From positions 14,770 to 36,667 of the forward strand of contig JAKCWW010001972.1 in assembly GCA_026260175.1 (NCBI GenBank): 21,898 nt of DNA, given 5' to 3'. This stretch comes from Reticulitermes lucifugus (taxonomy: Eukaryota > Arthropoda > Insecta > Blattodea > Rhinotermitidae). The notes below the pieces were generated by a model, which had not been told where the DNA came from, did no database searches, and saw only the letters and a program-made list of their open reading frames with translations. Positions 21,003-21,898 of this stretch are shown piece by piece; position 1 is the first letter of the stretch; the number at the start of each line of letters is the position of its first letter. The position numbers and the translations under genes were made by a program.

Positions 21003-21344
21003 AGCTTTATATCTAGGAATATAAAGGTTGAAATGTACACAATTATAATTTTACCTACTGTTTTGCATGGGTGTTTGACTAGGTACGTTACGTTAAGGGA
21101 AAGACACAGGCTGAGGACTTTGGAGAGTCGGATGCTGAGGAAGTTCTTTGGCTCTAGGGAGAGTACTAGTAGAGTGGACACAACTTGATAATGAAGAGAT
21201 TCATAATTCATACTTATCAAATATTATTCGGGTGACCAAATCGAGGAGAATAAATTGGGCGGACACGTATGGGGGAGAATAAACGTTCATGCAGAATTTT
21301 GATGGGGAAACCTGAAGAAAAGAGACCATTTGGAAGATCTGGGC
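21003..21344 (+). pseudogene. reverse-transcriptase C-terminal remnant of a non-LTR retrotransposon
   Basis: Three frames in succession carry one protein. Frame 1 has ISRNIKVEMYTIIILPTVLH, GC, then TLRERHRLRTLESRMLRKFF to the stop at 21186-21188. From 21187 the next frame reads DNEEIHNSYLSNIIRVTKSR and RINWAD to a TAA. From 21269 the third frame has MGENKRSCRILMGKPEEKRP and FGRSG. Together they follow the order typical of this very common insect family: YKTIILPVVLYGCE, LRVFENRVLR, KSRRMRWAGHVARMGE, RVLVGKPEGKRPLGRP. Two frame changes and stops make it dead. It covers a region just upstream of that seen in the minus-strand remnant at 13490-13605, so the two are separate pieces of related copies. 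The catalytic YxDD part is absent. Confidence 0.88.
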
Positions 21345-21430
21345 AACAACAACAAAGGAGCCTACCACAGCTGTGGATCTTTTTACATAATAGCTTATCA
21401 CTGGCAATTGGTTTTAAACCTGACATGTTG

Positions 21431-21475
21431 TGCTACCTGAAGATGTTACACTTGTACCGAAACATGTCGGAGCTA
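21431..21475 (+). ncRNA. hammerhead-ribozyme-like motif, best-formed in the window
   Basis: The core is CTGAAGA (21437-21443). Stem II, GTTACA / TGTACC, has five of six pairs. GAA is at 21459-21461, helix III is AC-AT-GT, and the cleavage triplet GTC, the preferred one, is at 21466-21468. Stem I pairs TGCTAC (21431-21436) with GGAGCT (21469-21474) at positions 1, 3, 4 and 5, failing at position 2 as in the left arm copy. It begins about 90 bases after the reverse-transcriptase remnant, which belongs to a different element class, so it is a separate insertion. Activity is unproven; the 2-bp helix III may need a dimer, as in other short-helix-III hammerheads. Confidence 0.65.
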
Positions 21476-21790
21476 TGTCTAATATTCATATGTATTTAAT
21501 AATGTTCATTTGGTTGGTACATTAAATTGAATATACACTGATCTAAAAAATTTACGGAATGGAGAACTGTCGAGTTGCCTTGGTGTGTTTCAGCTTCTAG
21601 TATTTGTAATATGTCGAGATAAGTGTTTTCCTTAGAGGTATTTTCTGCAAAATATAAGGGCGAAGTCCCACCACACACACGCACGCACACAGTAATACAG
21701 AATTCGAGACACACTTTTACTTGCGCGGTGTCATATCCTCAAAGAGCTTTATACGGCTGTTAGACTCGTTTTGTTATCAATGTGAAATTA
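21476..21790. other. noncoding stretch with a CA microsatellite
   Basis: A (CA)n run with two CG interruptions lies at 21672-21691. Sequence next to the hammerhead-like motif (to about 21535) is probably part of the same retroelement. Nothing else was recognised. Confidence 0.5.
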
Positions 21791-21898
21791 AACTTGTGAG
21801 AGGTAGTCATAATGGTTATAGACAGTGTTGCTGAAACTTGTGACAGGTAGTCATATGGTTATAGACAGGGTTGCTGAAACTTGTGACAGGTAGTCATA
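21791..21898. repeat. tandem repeat, 43-44-bp period, running off the window
   Basis: Units start AACTTGTGA(G/C)AGGTAGTC at 21791, 21835 and 21878. Unit 1 (44 bp) and unit 2 (43 bp) differ by three changes; unit 3 is cut at the window edge. It is likely the start of a minisatellite or satellite array. Confidence 0.9.

Overview
The window is AT-rich animal DNA with introns, almost certainly from an insect. The only recognisable host gene is the 3' end of CtBP (C-terminal binding protein, a transcriptional corepressor), on the + strand at the left edge. The protein pieces are insect-like CtBP. Several repeats (the RTE/BovB-like reverse-transcriptase tail, the hammerhead-type repeats and the 9.3 kb dispersed repeat) resemble sequences I associate with cockroach/termite-type (polyneopteran) genomes. 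That placement is an impression from memory, not a measurement.

Layout. 1-393 is the end of a CtBP intron. 394-743 is a coding exon that ends the dehydrogenase-like domain and enters the flexible C-terminal tail. 744-1138 is the last intron, and 1139-1207 is a 22-codon terminal exon ending in TAA. Reading through the 744 donor instead gives a short C-terminus that stops at 771-773, with its own poly(A) signal at 1008-1013. This suggests two alternative CtBP C-termini. 1208 to about 2925 is the probable 3' UTR of the long form.

From about 2.9 kb to the right edge I find no host gene, only noncoding DNA with transposon remains. These are a MITE with ~50-bp inverted ends (3548-3741), a 129-bp hAT-type MITE with a perfect 8-bp target duplication (5338-5466), a pogo/Tigger-type MITE with TA duplication (6751-6907), a dispersed repeat with a stem-loop (9250-9460), two decayed C-terminal pieces of an RTE/BovB-like retrotransposon (13490-13605 minus, 21003-21344 plus), a 66-bp-arm foldback (16173-16326), a possible 1.7-kb hAT-like element (19237-20974), microsatellites, and a 43-44-bp tandem repeat running off the right edge (21791-21898).

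The most interesting structure is at 17708-18404. Two 110-bp inverted arms each contain a hammerhead-ribozyme-like core, which points to a Penelope-like element with inverted terminal repeats. A piggyBac-like MITE with TTAA duplications is nested between them. Another well-formed hammerhead-like motif lies at 21431-21475, a damaged one at 2991-3025 and a very degenerate one near 9296-9332. Catalytic activity is not shown for any of them.
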